Below are positions 16,209 through 25,055 of a stretch of DNA of 64,000 nt, piece by piece. This DNA is from Shimia sediminis (GTDB taxonomy: Bacteria > Pseudomonadota > Alphaproteobacteria > Rhodobacterales > Rhodobacteraceae). Positions within the stretch are counted from its first letter, which is position 1. Each line of letters opens with the position of its first letter. The DNA lies in assembly GCF_003990645.1 (NCBI RefSeq), contig NZ_RYZK01000005.1, positions 124,001-188,000 of the forward strand. The letters run 5' to 3'. Below the pieces are notes generated by a model, which saw only the letters and a list, made by a program, of their open reading frames with translations, was not told the DNA's origin and searched no databases. The translations under genes and the position numbers were made by a program.

Positions 16209-16237
16209 AGTATATTCCCTCATAGAGGGAATGTACA
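16209..16237 (-). promoter_or_regulatory. Promoter with operator-like spacer for the acidic protein
   Basis: On the minus strand TGTACA (16232-16237), exactly 17 bp, then TATACT (16209-16214). The 17-bp spacer holds most of the inverted repeat ATTCCCTC-ATA-GAGGGAAT (16214-16232, plus strand), so a repressor bound here would cover both boxes. Predicted start of transcription lies about 20 bp before the GTG. Confidence 0.6.
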
Positions 16238-16594
16238 GATGGCACCACACGCAAAACGCTGTGCCGCATTGGTTTTCTGCTGGCAAATCAAAGCCGTGGA
16301 TGGCAGGCTGCAAGGCGCCCTCTTGCCCTGGCGCGGCCTGCCCGGATTGGCAGAAAACGCCTTGATCCAGACCCGAATTGCCCCTATACCCCGCTCGTCC
16401 GGCAACTCGTCCTGAGTCGCGCGGGCCGTTTTTGTTTTGGGCATGTCCTTCCATGCCAATGTCAAAGCGGAAACGACATCAAAGAAACGACGACCTATCT
16501 CCTGCGGGCACGACAGTGGACCCGGTGAAGACGCGGAGCTCTTGGACGGCAGAAACCTTTGCGGAGAAACCGCAAGCATATAGGAGAAGGTCTG
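16238..16594 (+). other. Long leader region of rplS-rpmE
   Basis: No convincing gene in this stretch. A candidate promoter TTGATC (16362-16367), 17 bp, TATACC (16385-16390) would give a leader of about 195 nt. A hairpin TTGCGG-AGAAA-CCGCAA (16559-16575) ends 6 nt before the rplS ribosome site (AGGAG at about 16582), where it could modulate initiation. The rest shows only weak pairing by eye. Confidence 0.4.
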
Positions 16595-16969
16595 ATGGAT
16601 CTGATCGCACAGATTGAGGCGGAGCAAATTGCCGCCTTGGGGAAAGACATCCCCGACTTCAAAGCCGGTGACACCATCCGTGTCGGCTATAAAGTGACCG
16701 AAGGTTCGCGTTCGCGCGTTCAGAACTACGAAGGCGTCTGCATCGCCCGTAACAACGGCAGTGGCATTGCCGGTTCGTTCACTGTCCGCAAGATTTCTTT
16801 TGGCGAAGGCGTGGAGCGTAACTTCCCGCTGCATTCGACCAACATCGACTCGATCACTGTTGTGCGTCGTGGTCGTGTGCGTCGCGCCAAACTGTACTAT
16901 CTGCGCGCCCGCCGTGGTAAATCCGCGCGTATCGCAGAAGACACCCACTACAAGCCCAAGAAAGCCTGA
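16595..16969 (+). CDS. rplS: 50S ribosomal protein L19
   Basis: Large-subunit protein L19, 124 aa, at the 30S-50S interface. Family motifs are [49 protein letters not shown] and the basic [26 protein letters not shown] at 16595 with AGGAGAAGG upstream. It is followed after 11 bp by rpmE. It is separated from trmD by the YegP-like and acidic-protein genes, so it has its own promoter. Confidence 0.97.
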   Translation: MDLIAQIEAEQIAALGKDIPDFKAGDTIRVGYKVTEGSRSRVQNYEGVCIARNNGSGIAGSFTVRKISFGEGVERNFPLHSTNIDSITVVRRGRVRRAKLYYLRARRGKSARIAEDTHYKPKKA

Positions 16970-16980
16970 GGAGCGGTATC

Positions 16981-17202
16981 ATGAAAAAAGACACTCATCC
17001 CGATTACCACTTCATCGACGTCAAGATGACCGATGGCACGATGCTCAAGATGCGTTCGACCTGGGGCGCCGAGGGCGACACCCTGTCGCTGGACATCGAC
17101 CCCACCGTGCACCCGGCCTGGACCGGCGGCACCTCGCGCCTGCTGGACGCTGGCGGCCGTGTGTCGAAGTTCAAAAAGAAATACGAAGGTCTGGGCTTCT
17201 AA
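16981..17202 (+). CDS. rpmE: 50S ribosomal protein L31
   Basis: L31, 73 aa, starting [16 protein letters not shown]. It lacks the zinc-binding CxxC, so it is the cysteine-free (C-) type, and it ends in [17 protein letters not shown] 9 nt upstream. It is the last gene of the rplS operon, closed by a strong terminator at 17228. Confidence 0.95.
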   Translation: MKKDTHPDYHFIDVKMTDGTMLKMRSTWGAEGDTLSLDIDPTVHPAWTGGTSRLLDAGGRVSKFKKKYEGLGF

Positions 17203-17227
17203 GCACCGCTTTATGGTTTCGAAAAGA

Positions 17228-17258
17228 AACGCCGCTCCGGGATCGGGGCGGCGTTTTT
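17228..17258 (+). terminator. Rho-independent terminator after rpmE
   Basis: AACGCCGCTCC-GGGATC-GGGGCGGCGTT: 11-bp stem with one wobble pair (17228-17255), followed by TTTTTCGTTT. Confidence 0.9.
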
Positions 17259-17341
17259 CGTTTGGCCAGATGGCGCTTTGTGAATCCGGTTCGTCGTGCC
17301 AAGGTAAGGCATTGATAAATAGATAAACCTGAGGACCTTCT

Positions 17342-19078
17342 TTGCAGCGCAAACTGGCAGCCATACTTGCGATTGACGTGGTCGGGTTTTCCGGGCTGAT
17401 GGCGCGGGATGAAACCGCGACGCTGGACGCGCTGAGCCGCAACCTGATCGAGATTTTCAAGCCCGCGGTCAGGTCCCATGGCGGGCGGATCGTCAAGCTC
17501 TTGGGTGACGGCGCGCTGGTGGAGTTTGGCAGCATTCAGGATGCAGCACAGTGTGCGCTGGTCCTGCAGACGGGGCCAGCGACACCAGTTGAGACGCTGG
17601 AAACCCACTTGAGTTTCCGGATCGGGCTGAATGTCGGGGACATCATCAAGCGCGGCGAGGACATCTTTGGCGATGGTGTCAACATCGCGGCCCGACTGGA
17701 GGCGGAGGCCCCAGAAGGCGGGATTGCCATTTCTGCCGCCGCGCATGCCCATCTGGCCGCATCTCTGGCCGAAAAGTTTCAGAGCATTGGCGCGCTGGCG
17801 CTAAAGAACATCCCGACACCCGTTGAGGTGCTGACCTGGTCGCCCGAAGCTGTGCCGGCCCCGACCAAGGTCGCGCAGGAAAAGTTCCGCAAGGCATCTA
17901 TCGTGGTGCTGGCCTTTGACAACATGTCGGGGGACGCGGATCAGGAGTTTTTCTCGGACGGGATATCCGAAGACATCATCACCGAGCTGTCGCATTTCAG
18001 CGAGTTCTTTGTCATCGCCCGCAACACCAGTTTCACCTACAAGGGCAAACCGGTCCGCACCGAGGAGGTCTGCTCCGAACTGGGGGTGCGCTATCTTCTG
18101 GAGGGGTCGGTGCGCAAGGCAGGCAACCGGGTTCGCGTCACCGCGCAGCTGATCGAAGGCGCGACGGGGGCGCATATCTGGGCGGGGCGGTTCGACCGGG
18201 ATCTGGATGACATCTTTGCGGTGCAGGACGAAATCACCCAGGCCATCGTGGCAGCTGTCGCGCCCGAGGCGCTGCGGGCTGAAACCCACCGCTCGCAACG
18301 CAAGGCGGCGACCGAGACCAGCGCCTGGGAAAAAATGCTGTTGGGCCGGTGGCATATCGGGCGTCTGAGCAAGCAGGATATTGACCTCGCACAGCAATAT
18401 GCCCGCGACGCAATTGCGCTGGACCCAAACCTGTCCGATGCCCATGCAATCCTGTCGCTCGCCAAGTTGCACGCCATGCTGCACATTTGGCGCCCTGATA
18501 CCAAAGCGGCAATTGCCGAGGCCATCACCCATGGGCAGGACGCCGTTCGTATTGACGATTCCGACGCCAATGCCCATTCCATTCTGGGCATGGCGCTGAT
18601 GTTCGGGCGTGACTATGACAAGGGCCCTTTGCATTTGCACCGGGCGCTGAAGCTTAATCCCAACCTGTCAAACGCCCATGGTGTCATGGCTGCCTTTCAT
18701 GGCGTGAGCCGCGACTATGAAGCCTCGCGCGCCAGTGCGGAACGCGCGACCATGCTCAGCCCTCGCGACCCTTATCGCGCCTTTTGGTATGGCGGCCATG
18801 GCATCGCGGCTTATCTGGACCGGAACTATGCGCGGTGCATTGAAATCTGCCGGGACGTGCTGGCGGAGTTTCCCAGCTATGCGTCGGCGCTGCGGCAGCT
18901 TGCGGCGGCCCAGGCGATGTCGGGATCTCAGGCCGAGGCGGAAAAGACCATGGCCCACCTGCTGCAGGTCATGCCGGGTTTGACCGTGACAATGGTGCGC
19001 GACATTGTCCCGATCCGTTATCCGGACGATCATGAGCACTGGCTTGAGGGGCTGCGCCGCGCCGGGATGCCGGATTAA
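17342..19078 (+). CDS. Class III adenylate cyclase with TolB-like and TPR domains
   Basis: Soluble class III cyclase, 578 aa. The cyclase domain fills residues 1-170: metal Asp in AILAIDVVGFS, the second Asp and purine-specifying Lys in IVKLLGDGALVEF, the second specificity residue Asp in DIFGDGVN, and the transition-state Asn/Arg in VNIAARLE. The K...D pair predicts ATP as substrate. Residues about 185-320 match the TolB/FlgO-like domain seen in such cyclases (FDNMSGDADQEFFSDGISEDIITELS to VRYLLEGSVRKAGNRVRVTAQLI). The rest (about 335-570) is TPR repeats (ALDPNLSDAHAILSLAKL, LNPNLSNAHGVMAAF). No membrane segment. Start is TTG with GAGG upstream. Its stop overlaps the stop of the convergent cyclase gene (TTAA). 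Confidence 0.88.
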   Translation: MQRKLAAILAIDVVGFSGLMARDETATLDALSRNLIEIFKPAVRSHGGRIVKLLGDGALVEFGSIQDAAQCALVLQTGPATPVETLETHLSFRIGLNVGDIIKRGEDIFGDGVNIAARLEAEAPEGGIAISAAAHAHLAASLAEKFQSIGALALKNIPTPVEVLTWSPEAVPAPTKVAQEKFRKASIVVLAFDNMSGDADQEFFSDGISEDIITELSHFSEFFVIARNTSFTYKGKPVRTEEVCSELGVRYLLEGSVRKAGNRVRVTAQLIEGATGAHIWAGRFDRDLDDIFAVQDEITQAIVAAVAPEALRAETHRSQRKAATETSAWEKMLLGRWHIGRLSKQDIDLAQQYARDAIALDPNLSDAHAILSLAKLHAMLHIWRPDTKAAIAEAITHGQDAVRIDDSDANAHSILGMALMFGRDYDKGPLHLHRALKLNPNLSNAHGVMAAFHGVSRDYEASRASAERATMLSPRDPYRAFWYGGHGIAAYLDRNYARCIEICRDVLAEFPSYASALRQLAAAQAMSGSQAEAEKTMAHLLQVMPGLTVTMVRDIVPIRYPDDHEHWLEGLRRAGMPD

Positions 19079-20952
19079 TCCTCGACCACACCGGTGACTT
19101 CAAAGACCTCAACCGGTTCCTTGTAGCCTTTCAGATCAACCTGACCGACAGAAACCATATCTATTCGGCCTTCGACACGGGCTTTGAGGTCGGGGCTGAT
19201 CAGGATCGAAGTGCCAAGCGCGCGGTTCGCGGCCTCGAGCCGGGCGGCAAGGTTCACGGTGGCGCCAAGCGCGGTGTAGTTCATGCGGTCCGAGCTGCCG
19301 ACGTTGCCGACAATGGCCTCACCGCAATGCAGGCCGATCCGCGGACGCAGGGGCAGGCCCTGAACATTCCACTTGGCGATCTCGGCAGTGGCAACATCGC
19401 GCACGGCCAGCGCGGCCTGACAGGCCTTGGCCTCGTGATCTTCGACGTCTTCGGGCGCATTCCAGAAGGCCATGACCGCGTCACCGATGTATTTGTCGAT
19501 GGTGGCGCCGTGGGCCTGCAGCACCTGGGTCACCTCTTCGAAGAGGTTGGACATGCGGCGCATGGTTTCCTCGGGTGGCAGGTCCGAGGACATGGCGGTA
19601 AAGTTCTCCAGATCCATGAAGAACACGGTCAGATCCTTGTTCTCACCACCCAGCTGCGGCGTCGCATCACGTTCCAGAAAGCCGCGCACAAGCGCCTTGG
19701 GCACGTAGCTGGTGAAGATGCTGAGGCTGTTGGTCATGCGGGACAGCGAGACCTGTAGTTGAAAGATCTCTTCGACCCGAGAGGGTTTGAAGTCAGTCTG
19801 CGTCAGGTCAAAGCGGCGGATGCGTTCGGCATCTCTGGACAGCGCCTTGAGCGGGCTTGAGAGGCCGCGTGAGATGAACCAGATCAGGGGCACGCTTATC
19901 AGGGTGATCGCCAGCGACATCAGGATGGCATTGCGGAAAACGCGAATGATCGGGGCCGCCAGCACACGGATCGGCATGGCCAGCACAAGCGCTTCGTTGG
20001 TGCCTTCGCCAAAGGGGGCCGGGTCGATATGCGCGATCCAGAACTCGTTTCCGACCTTGATCGCGCCCGAGCGGAAACCGTCCTGTTGCGCACGCCGGGC
20101 GGACAGCGTTGCCAGCACATCATCCCCGGCGCTATGCGCACCGGCACGGGCAAGGGCTGCGCCCTCTGGCCCCAGAACCGCCAACACGCCATCCCGCGCA
20201 AGATCGTCGGATTTCAGAAACTCTTCCATCTGGCGCAGGGTGATGTCGACACCCACCACGCCGGTTTCATTGCGTTGGCTGATCGTCAGGCCGGGCTGAC
20301 GGCTGGCGTGAAACAGGTAGACCTGCGAGCGGGCCTCGGAGGCACCTTCGCGCACGGATTGATACCAGGGGCGGTTGCGGGGGTCATAGCTGCGCGGGCC
20401 GACACGGGTGTCGCCGAGGAAATCGCCCTCTGCCGAGATAAAGCGGGTGAGCGGACGGCCATCACCGCCTTCGCCACGCAGGATGACCCGTTCGATGAAC
20501 ATGGTCTCGGCCGGGGCACCCATGCGGTCCATTTCGTCGGGGCTGCGCGAGCTGGCGGCGGCGACCATGTAATAGCTGCCGGTGTCATAGCCAAAGTTGA
20601 CTGCGGCGATCTGGGGGTGGCGTTGCAGGACAGCGATCAGGCGCCGCAGGGCCGGATGCCCCTGGTGCGTGGGTTCGCGGGTCACGCCGGGCCAGGAGTT
20701 GGACTGACGCGCCACCTGGTCGATGGGGGCGATCAGCATCTCGGTCCGCAGGCGCAGGTTCTCGGCTGAGCGTTCCATCAACGCAGTGGTGGCGAGAAAG
20801 GCGGCCTCTTTCTGGCGCGTGTAGCTGTAGCCGACGATGGAAAACGACAGCGTCAGGCCGATCAGGAGGATGACAGAGAAAATGCTGAATGTCAGAGGTA
20901 TGCGCATATGGAGCCAGGTTTTTGTCGTTTGTTTTAATAAATATCGCATCAT
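19075..20952 (-). CDS. Membrane adenylate cyclase with dCache sensor
   Basis: 625 aa. TM1 at about 17-40, a periplasmic double-Cache domain (about 45-330, with the YDPRNRPWYQ signature), TM2 about 340-362, a HAMP-like linker and a class III cyclase domain (about 430-620). Catalytic residues are seen: Asp in FFMDLENFT, Lys and Asp in IDKYIGDAVMAFW, the K...T specificity pair (Thr in NYTALG), and Asn/Arg in VNLAARLE. It should sense a periplasmic small molecule and make cAMP. The first ATG is used; a downstream ATG (MRIPLTF, 20907) is possible, and neither has a strong ribosome site. Convergent with the TPR cyclase, sharing stop bases. Confidence 0.88.
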   Translation of the reverse strand: MMRYLLKQTTKTWLHMRIPLTFSIFSVILLIGLTLSFSIVGYSYTRQKEAAFLATTALMERSAENLRLRTEMLIAPIDQVARQSNSWPGVTREPTHQGHPALRRLIAVLQRHPQIAAVNFGYDTGSYYMVAAASSRSPDEMDRMGAPAETMFIERVILRGEGGDGRPLTRFISAEGDFLGDTRVGPRSYDPRNRPWYQSVREGASEARSQVYLFHASRQPGLTISQRNETGVVGVDITLRQMEEFLKSDDLARDGVLAVLGPEGAALARAGAHSAGDDVLATLSARRAQQDGFRSGAIKVGNEFWIAHIDPAPFGEGTNEALVLAMPIRVLAAPIIRVFRNAILMSLAITLISVPLIWFISRGLSSPLKALSRDAERIRRFDLTQTDFKPSRVEEIFQLQVSLSRMTNSLSIFTSYVPKALVRGFLERDATPQLGGENKDLTVFFMDLENFTAMSSDLPPEETMRRMSNLFEEVTQVLQAHGATIDKYIGDAVMAFWNAPEDVEDHEAKACQAALAVRDVATAEIAKWNVQGLPLRPRIGLHCGEAIVGNVGSSDRMNYTALGATVNLAARLEAANRALGTSILISPDLKARVEGRIDMVSVGQVDLKGYKEPVEVFEVTGVVED

Positions 20953-21014
20953 GTCATGCGCCGACGGTCAATTCTCGCCGGTGGCCCAGTCTATAGCCAT
21001 GCCATCGGGCAGGT

Positions 21015-21740
21015 CTAGGGCAAGACCGCCGGTTCGCGAGTCATAAAACCTAGAAACGGCAGGATCGCACGAAATTCGCGCTTGTTTTTCAGGAGTTTGG
21101 ACAGGGGGGCCAGCGCCCAACGGTAGCGATTGAGCCGCTGCGCGCGGGCAACGGCACGGTTCCAGTGGCCACCGGTGTCCGCGTTACGATAGGCCCGAGC
21201 CGCGGCGGCGATCTCGGGGCCGGTGCCGCCGGTTTCGGTGATGGCGCTGAAAAAGAAGATCAAGATATCACGGGCATAGCCCTGCCCGTCGGCGCTGCCG
21301 GGTCCCGCACGGTCGAGGTCGATAAAGGTCACGCGACCGTCCTGCCAGCAGATATCCTTGAGCGCGGGGCGTCCATGACAAAAGCCTCCGGCGTGCAGAT
21401 GGGCCAGCGCGGTGGCGGCTTCGACGAGGGCGTTGTTGAACACTTCGGGGTGTTCGGGATTGCCTTTGCGCAGGTGAAACAGGTTGGGGCCAGCATGAGC
21501 TGTGACAAAGAAACTATCCCCAACGTCCAACAGATCGGGCACTGGTAGCCCTTTGCCCTGCAACGCCAGGTAAGTGTTCTTTTCGCGGTCAAACCCCTTT
21601 TGGGGATCACCTTTGCGCAGGCGCAGTGACAGACCGAGGGTTTCCACCTGTTTGCGCCATCCAAGACGGCCATCCACCTCGACCTGCCCGATCCGGCGGA
21701 GGGGGGCCGGTTTGGCCTGGGTAGGAGGTGTGTCGGTCAT
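21015..21740 (-). CDS. Kinase-like phosphotransferase (LPS-kinase/RIO-like fold)
   Basis: 241 aa with a protein-kinase-like fold. LRKGDPQKGFDREKNTYLAL gives the lysine/glutamate pair, HLHAGGFCHGRPALKDI the catalytic loop (HGR replacing HRD), and VTFIDLDRA the metal-binding Asp. It most resembles small lipopolysaccharide core kinases (KdkA/WaaP/InaA type) and BUD32-like enzymes. The substrate is likely lipid A/core sugar or an unknown small molecule. No signal peptide or membrane helix, apart from a mildly hydrophobic FRAILPFLGFM near the C-terminus. Gene stands alone between a cyclase and an MFS transporter. Confidence 0.6.
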   Translation of the reverse strand: MTDTPPTQAKPAPLRRIGQVEVDGRLGWRKQVETLGLSLRLRKGDPQKGFDREKNTYLALQGKGLPVPDLLDVGDSFFVTAHAGPNLFHLRKGNPEHPEVFNNALVEAATALAHLHAGGFCHGRPALKDICWQDGRVTFIDLDRAGPGSADGQGYARDILIFFFSAITETGGTGPEIAAAARAYRNADTGGHWNRAVARAQRLNRYRWALAPLSKLLKNKREFRAILPFLGFMTREPAVLP

Positions 21741-21811
21741 GCGGTCAGCCTGTTGAAGGGTTGGGCGCCGCTATAACGCCCTGCCCTGCGGGATGGCAAG
21801 GTGATTGCGGG

Positions 21812-23032
21812 TCACGCTGGCACCGGCGCGGTGCGGCGCGGGCCAGAGCGTCCACGCAGGAATATCAGGAGAACGATGCCGATGTTGAGGAAGTTCCAGG
21901 CAATGCCATTGAGGAAAGCCCATTGATAGCTGCCGGTGACATCGTAGATCCAGCCGGACATCCAGCCGCCCAGCGCCATGCCGAGGATGGTTGCCATCAT
22001 GACGAGACCCACCCGCGCCCCGGCCTCGCGCGCGGGCATGTACTCGCGCACGATCACCGCATAGGCGGGGACTATGCCGCCCTGCGAGAGGCCAAAGATC
22101 AGGCTGATGACATAGAGCGGCACCAGCCCGTCAAAGGGCAGATAGAGAAACAGCGCAAGACATTGCAGGGTTGATCCGATCAACAGCGTCATGACCCCGC
22201 CCAGTTTGTCAGACAGCAGACCCGAGATCAGCCGGGACCCGACGCCGCCCAGCAGCATCAGCGACAGCATCTCGGCGCCAATGGCCGGGCCATAGCCAAG
22301 GTCGACACAGAACGAGACGATATGGACCTGCGGCATGGACATGGCAACGCAACATCCTACGCCCGCAAGAAAAAGCATCCATTGCAGCGTGCGCGGAGAA
22401 AAGGCGCGGGTGTGGGCGGTGGGGCTGGCCGCATCACCATCTGCCCCCTCGAGCGGCGCGCGGCGGCGCAGCATCAGCGCCAGCGGGATCACCACGATCA
22501 GGGTCAGGGCTGCAAGCACCATATAGGCCTCGCGCCAGCCATAGGCATCCAGCACACCGCTGAGGAGGATCGGCCAGATCGCGCCTGACAGATAGTTGCC
22601 GCTGGCCGCAATGGCGACAGCGATGCCGCGACGATTGTGGAACCACAGAGAGATGTCAGCGATCAGCGGGCCAAACCCGGCCGCCGTGCCAAACCCCAGC
22701 GCAAGGTGCAGCGCCGAGATCATGGCAACACTGCCACTGAAGGCCACGGCGAGATAACCAAAGGCCGCCAGCAAAGCTGAGCCGATCAGGGACCATGCCA
22801 CGCCAAAGCGATCCACCGCACGTCCAATCAACAGGTTGCCCAGCGCAAAGCCGATCATGGTCAGCGTATAGGGCATCGACGCATCCGCCCGGTCGATGCC
22901 GAATTCGGCCTGTACGGCAGGCATCACCACGATCACCGCCCACATGCCGACATTGATCACCAGCGCAATGGCAAGCGTAATGCCAAGGCGTATCCATGAG
23001 TATCGGCTGTCTAGGTGCGTGTCGCTGTACAT
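21812..23032 (-). CDS. MFS transporter
   Basis: Major facilitator of 406 aa with twelve membrane helices in two six-helix halves split by a charged loop (about 195-225). The motif-A region reads GRAVDRFGVAWSLIG in the first half and SGLLSDKLGG in the second. Overall it resembles monocarboxylate/oxalate-formate-type MFS members. Direction and substrate cannot be inferred. Standing 64 bp beyond the start of a transsulfuration-type gene on the same strand, it may share its mRNA. Confidence 0.85.
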   Translation of the reverse strand: MYSDTHLDSRYSWIRLGITLAIALVINVGMWAVIVVMPAVQAEFGIDRADASMPYTLTMIGFALGNLLIGRAVDRFGVAWSLIGSALLAAFGYLAVAFSGSVAMISALHLALGFGTAAGFGPLIADISLWFHNRRGIAVAIAASGNYLSGAIWPILLSGVLDAYGWREAYMVLAALTLIVVIPLALMLRRRAPLEGADGDAASPTAHTRAFSPRTLQWMLFLAGVGCCVAMSMPQVHIVSFCVDLGYGPAIGAEMLSLMLLGGVGSRLISGLLSDKLGGVMTLLIGSTLQCLALFLYLPFDGLVPLYVISLIFGLSQGGIVPAYAVIVREYMPAREAGARVGLVMMATILGMALGGWMSGWIYDVTGSYQWAFLNGIAWNFLNIGIVLLIFLRGRSGPRRTAPVPA

Positions 23033-23096
23033 CCCGACACGCTAGTGTGCCGGGGAACCTCTGTATAGCCGTAGAAACCCGGTGTGTGGCAAAGGT

Positions 23097-24236
23097 TTAC
23101 TGCCCCAGAGCCTGTCCGAGATCCGCGATCAGATCGCCTGCGTCCTCGATGCCGACAGAGATGCGCAAAAGGCCTTCGGGGATGCCTGAATGCGGCTCGA
23201 TGGTGGCGCGGTGTTCCACGAGGCTCTCGACCCCACCAAGCGAGGTGGCGCGGTGAAAGAGGTTGAGTTTGCCAGCGGCCGCCAGGGCGGCGTCGCGGCC
23301 ACCTTTGACGACAAAGGACATGAGAAAGCCATAACCCCCCTGCATCTGGCGGCTGGCGATCTCGTGACCCTGGTGGCTGGCAAGGCCGGGGTAGAGGACC
23401 GCATCGACACGGGGATGATCCGCAAGATAGTCGGCGATGGCAGCGGCGTTGGCGCACATCTGTTTCACCCTGAGCGGCAGGGTGCGCATGCCGCGCAGCA
23501 ACAGCCAGGCCTCGAACGGGCCCATCACCGCCCCGGCGGTGGCGCGGTCTTCGGCAATCGCCTCCCAGGTTGGCGAGGTTTCGCGGGCGATCAGCACGCC
23601 GCCCAACACATCAGAATGGCCGTTGATGGCCTTGGTGGCGGAATGCATGACAATGTCCGCCCCAAGCGCCAGAGGTTGGCTGAGGATCGGGGTCGCGGCG
23701 GTGCTGTCCACCACAAGCAAGGCACCTGCAGACTTTGCCGCCCCGGCGGCGGCGGCGATGTCGGTGGTCTTGAGCCAGGGGTTCGAGGGCGTTTCGATCC
23801 AGACCAGTTGCGCCGGCGTGGCGCAGGCAGCGGCAAGCGCAGCCACGTCCGAGGCGTCGACTTCGGTCAGGGTCACGTCGCGGCGGGTGCAGAAGTCGCG
23901 AATCCAACGGGTGGTGCCCCAGTAGATGCCGGATTGCACCACCACACGCCCCCCATTCGGCACCGTACGGAATAGTCCCGCTATGGCCGCCATGCCCGTG
24001 GGAAACAGCAGCGCCTGCGCGCCGCCCTCGAGGCCCGCCAGAACCGACTCGGCCTGGCGCACGGCATCATTGTGGTCGCGCGCGTAGGTATTCTGCGGGT
24101 TCAGCGGCGCATAATCACGGTTACGTGCAAATGTGGTCGAAGGCTGGATCGGCGGCACCACGCCACCACTTTGGGCATCAATCACGCCACCTGCCTGCGC
24201 GGCCAGCGTCGCGGGGTGCATATCCTTGGGGTCCAT
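23097..24236 (-). CDS. Cys/Met-metabolism PLP-dependent enzyme (cystathionine gamma-lyase/synthase type)
   Basis: 379 aa of the Cys/Met PLP family. Signature residues: TTFARNRDY near the N-terminus, the PLP-phosphate site [11 protein letters not shown], the aspartate in [11 protein letters not shown], and the Schiff-base lysine in [16 protein letters not shown]. The [13 protein letters not shown] and [10 protein letters not shown] end motifs are typical. Which reaction it performs (gamma-synthase, gamma- or beta-lyase) cannot be decided by eye. I start at the ATG 24234-24236, which has AAGGAG 8 nt upstream; an upstream in-frame start at 24332 would overlap the divergent rluE-like gene's leader. 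Confidence 0.85.
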   Translation of the reverse strand: MDPKDMHPATLAAQAGGVIDAQSGGVVPPIQPSTTFARNRDYAPLNPQNTYARDHNDAVRQAESVLAGLEGGAQALLFPTGMAAIAGLFRTVPNGGRVVVQSGIYWGTTRWIRDFCTRRDVTLTEVDASDVAALAAACATPAQLVWIETPSNPWLKTTDIAAAAGAAKSAGALLVVDSTAATPILSQPLALGADIVMHSATKAINGHSDVLGGVLIARETSPTWEAIAEDRATAGAVMGPFEAWLLLRGMRTLPLRVKQMCANAAAIADYLADHPRVDAVLYPGLASHQGHEIASRQMQGGYGFLMSFVVKGGRDAALAAAGKLNLFHRATSLGGVESLVEHRATIEPHSGIPEGLLRISVGIEDAGDLIADLGQALGQ

Positions 24237-24344
24237 GGGCGCGGCTCCTTGTTGCAAGACCTGCCTATCTGTCTTGAAACCGGGGTGACTTGCAAGGGTT
24301 GCGCTGCGCACCGTATGAGAGGGGGGCAACATGTCGGAGTTCCC

Positions 24345-24929
24345 ATGGCCCGCACGATCCTGTTCAACAAGCCTTATGATGTGCTGTCGCAGTTTACCGA
24401 CAAGGGCACCGAGGGCAGCGCCCGACGCACGCTGTCGGATTTCATTGACGTGCCGGGCGTTTATGCGGCGGGGCGGCTGGATCGTGACAGCGAAGGGTTG
24501 CTGGTGCTGACCAGTGACGGCAAGTTGCAGCAGCGCATTGCCAACCCCCGAAACAAATGGCCCAAGACCTATTGGGTCCAGGTCGAGGGCGTGCCATCGG
24601 ACGACGCCCTGGGCCAGCTGCGCAAGGGCGTGACGCTCAAGGACGGGATGACCAAACCGGCCAAGGTGACACGGATCGCGGAACCCGAGGGGCTGTGGCC
24701 ACGCAATCCGCCGATCCGGGTGCGCAAATCAGTGCCCGACAGCTGGTTGCGGCTGACCATTACCGAAGGCCGCAACCGTCAGGTGCGGCGCATGACGGCT
24801 GCGGTGGGGCACCCGACCCTGCGGCTAATCCGCTACGCGGTTGGCGACTGGTCGATTGACGGCTTGCTCAGCGGCCAGTGGAACGACGCGCCGCTGCACC
24901 GGGTGCCGGGGCCGGGGTCAGCCCGTTGA
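24345..24929 (+). CDS. rluE: 23S rRNA pseudouridine synthase, RluE-like
   Basis: Pseudouridine synthase of the RsuA/RluB/E/F family, 194 aa, without an N-terminal S4 domain, like E. coli RluE, which modifies U2457 of 23S rRNA. The catalytic Asp lies in [17 protein letters not shown]; other motifs are [13 protein letters not shown] at the start and [12 protein letters not shown] with [11 protein letters not shown] at the end. The ATG at 24345 is chosen because conservation starts exactly there ([10 protein letters not shown]). Divergent from the PLP enzyme. Confidence 0.87.
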   Translation: MARTILFNKPYDVLSQFTDKGTEGSARRTLSDFIDVPGVYAAGRLDRDSEGLLVLTSDGKLQQRIANPRNKWPKTYWVQVEGVPSDDALGQLRKGVTLKDGMTKPAKVTRIAEPEGLWPRNPPIRVRKSVPDSWLRLTITEGRNRQVRRMTAAVGHPTLRLIRYAVGDWSIDGLLSGQWNDAPLHRVPGPGSAR

Positions 24930-25055
24930 CAGGGCTACCAGCTGTAAGACTCGTGTAGGGGCGCAACAGCCTTTTCAATGCCAGTGATGTCGAACCGGGC
25001 GGTCACCAACGTTGCCAGACAGCATCTGGCTCCAAAGCAGTTTCGTGGCTCTTGC

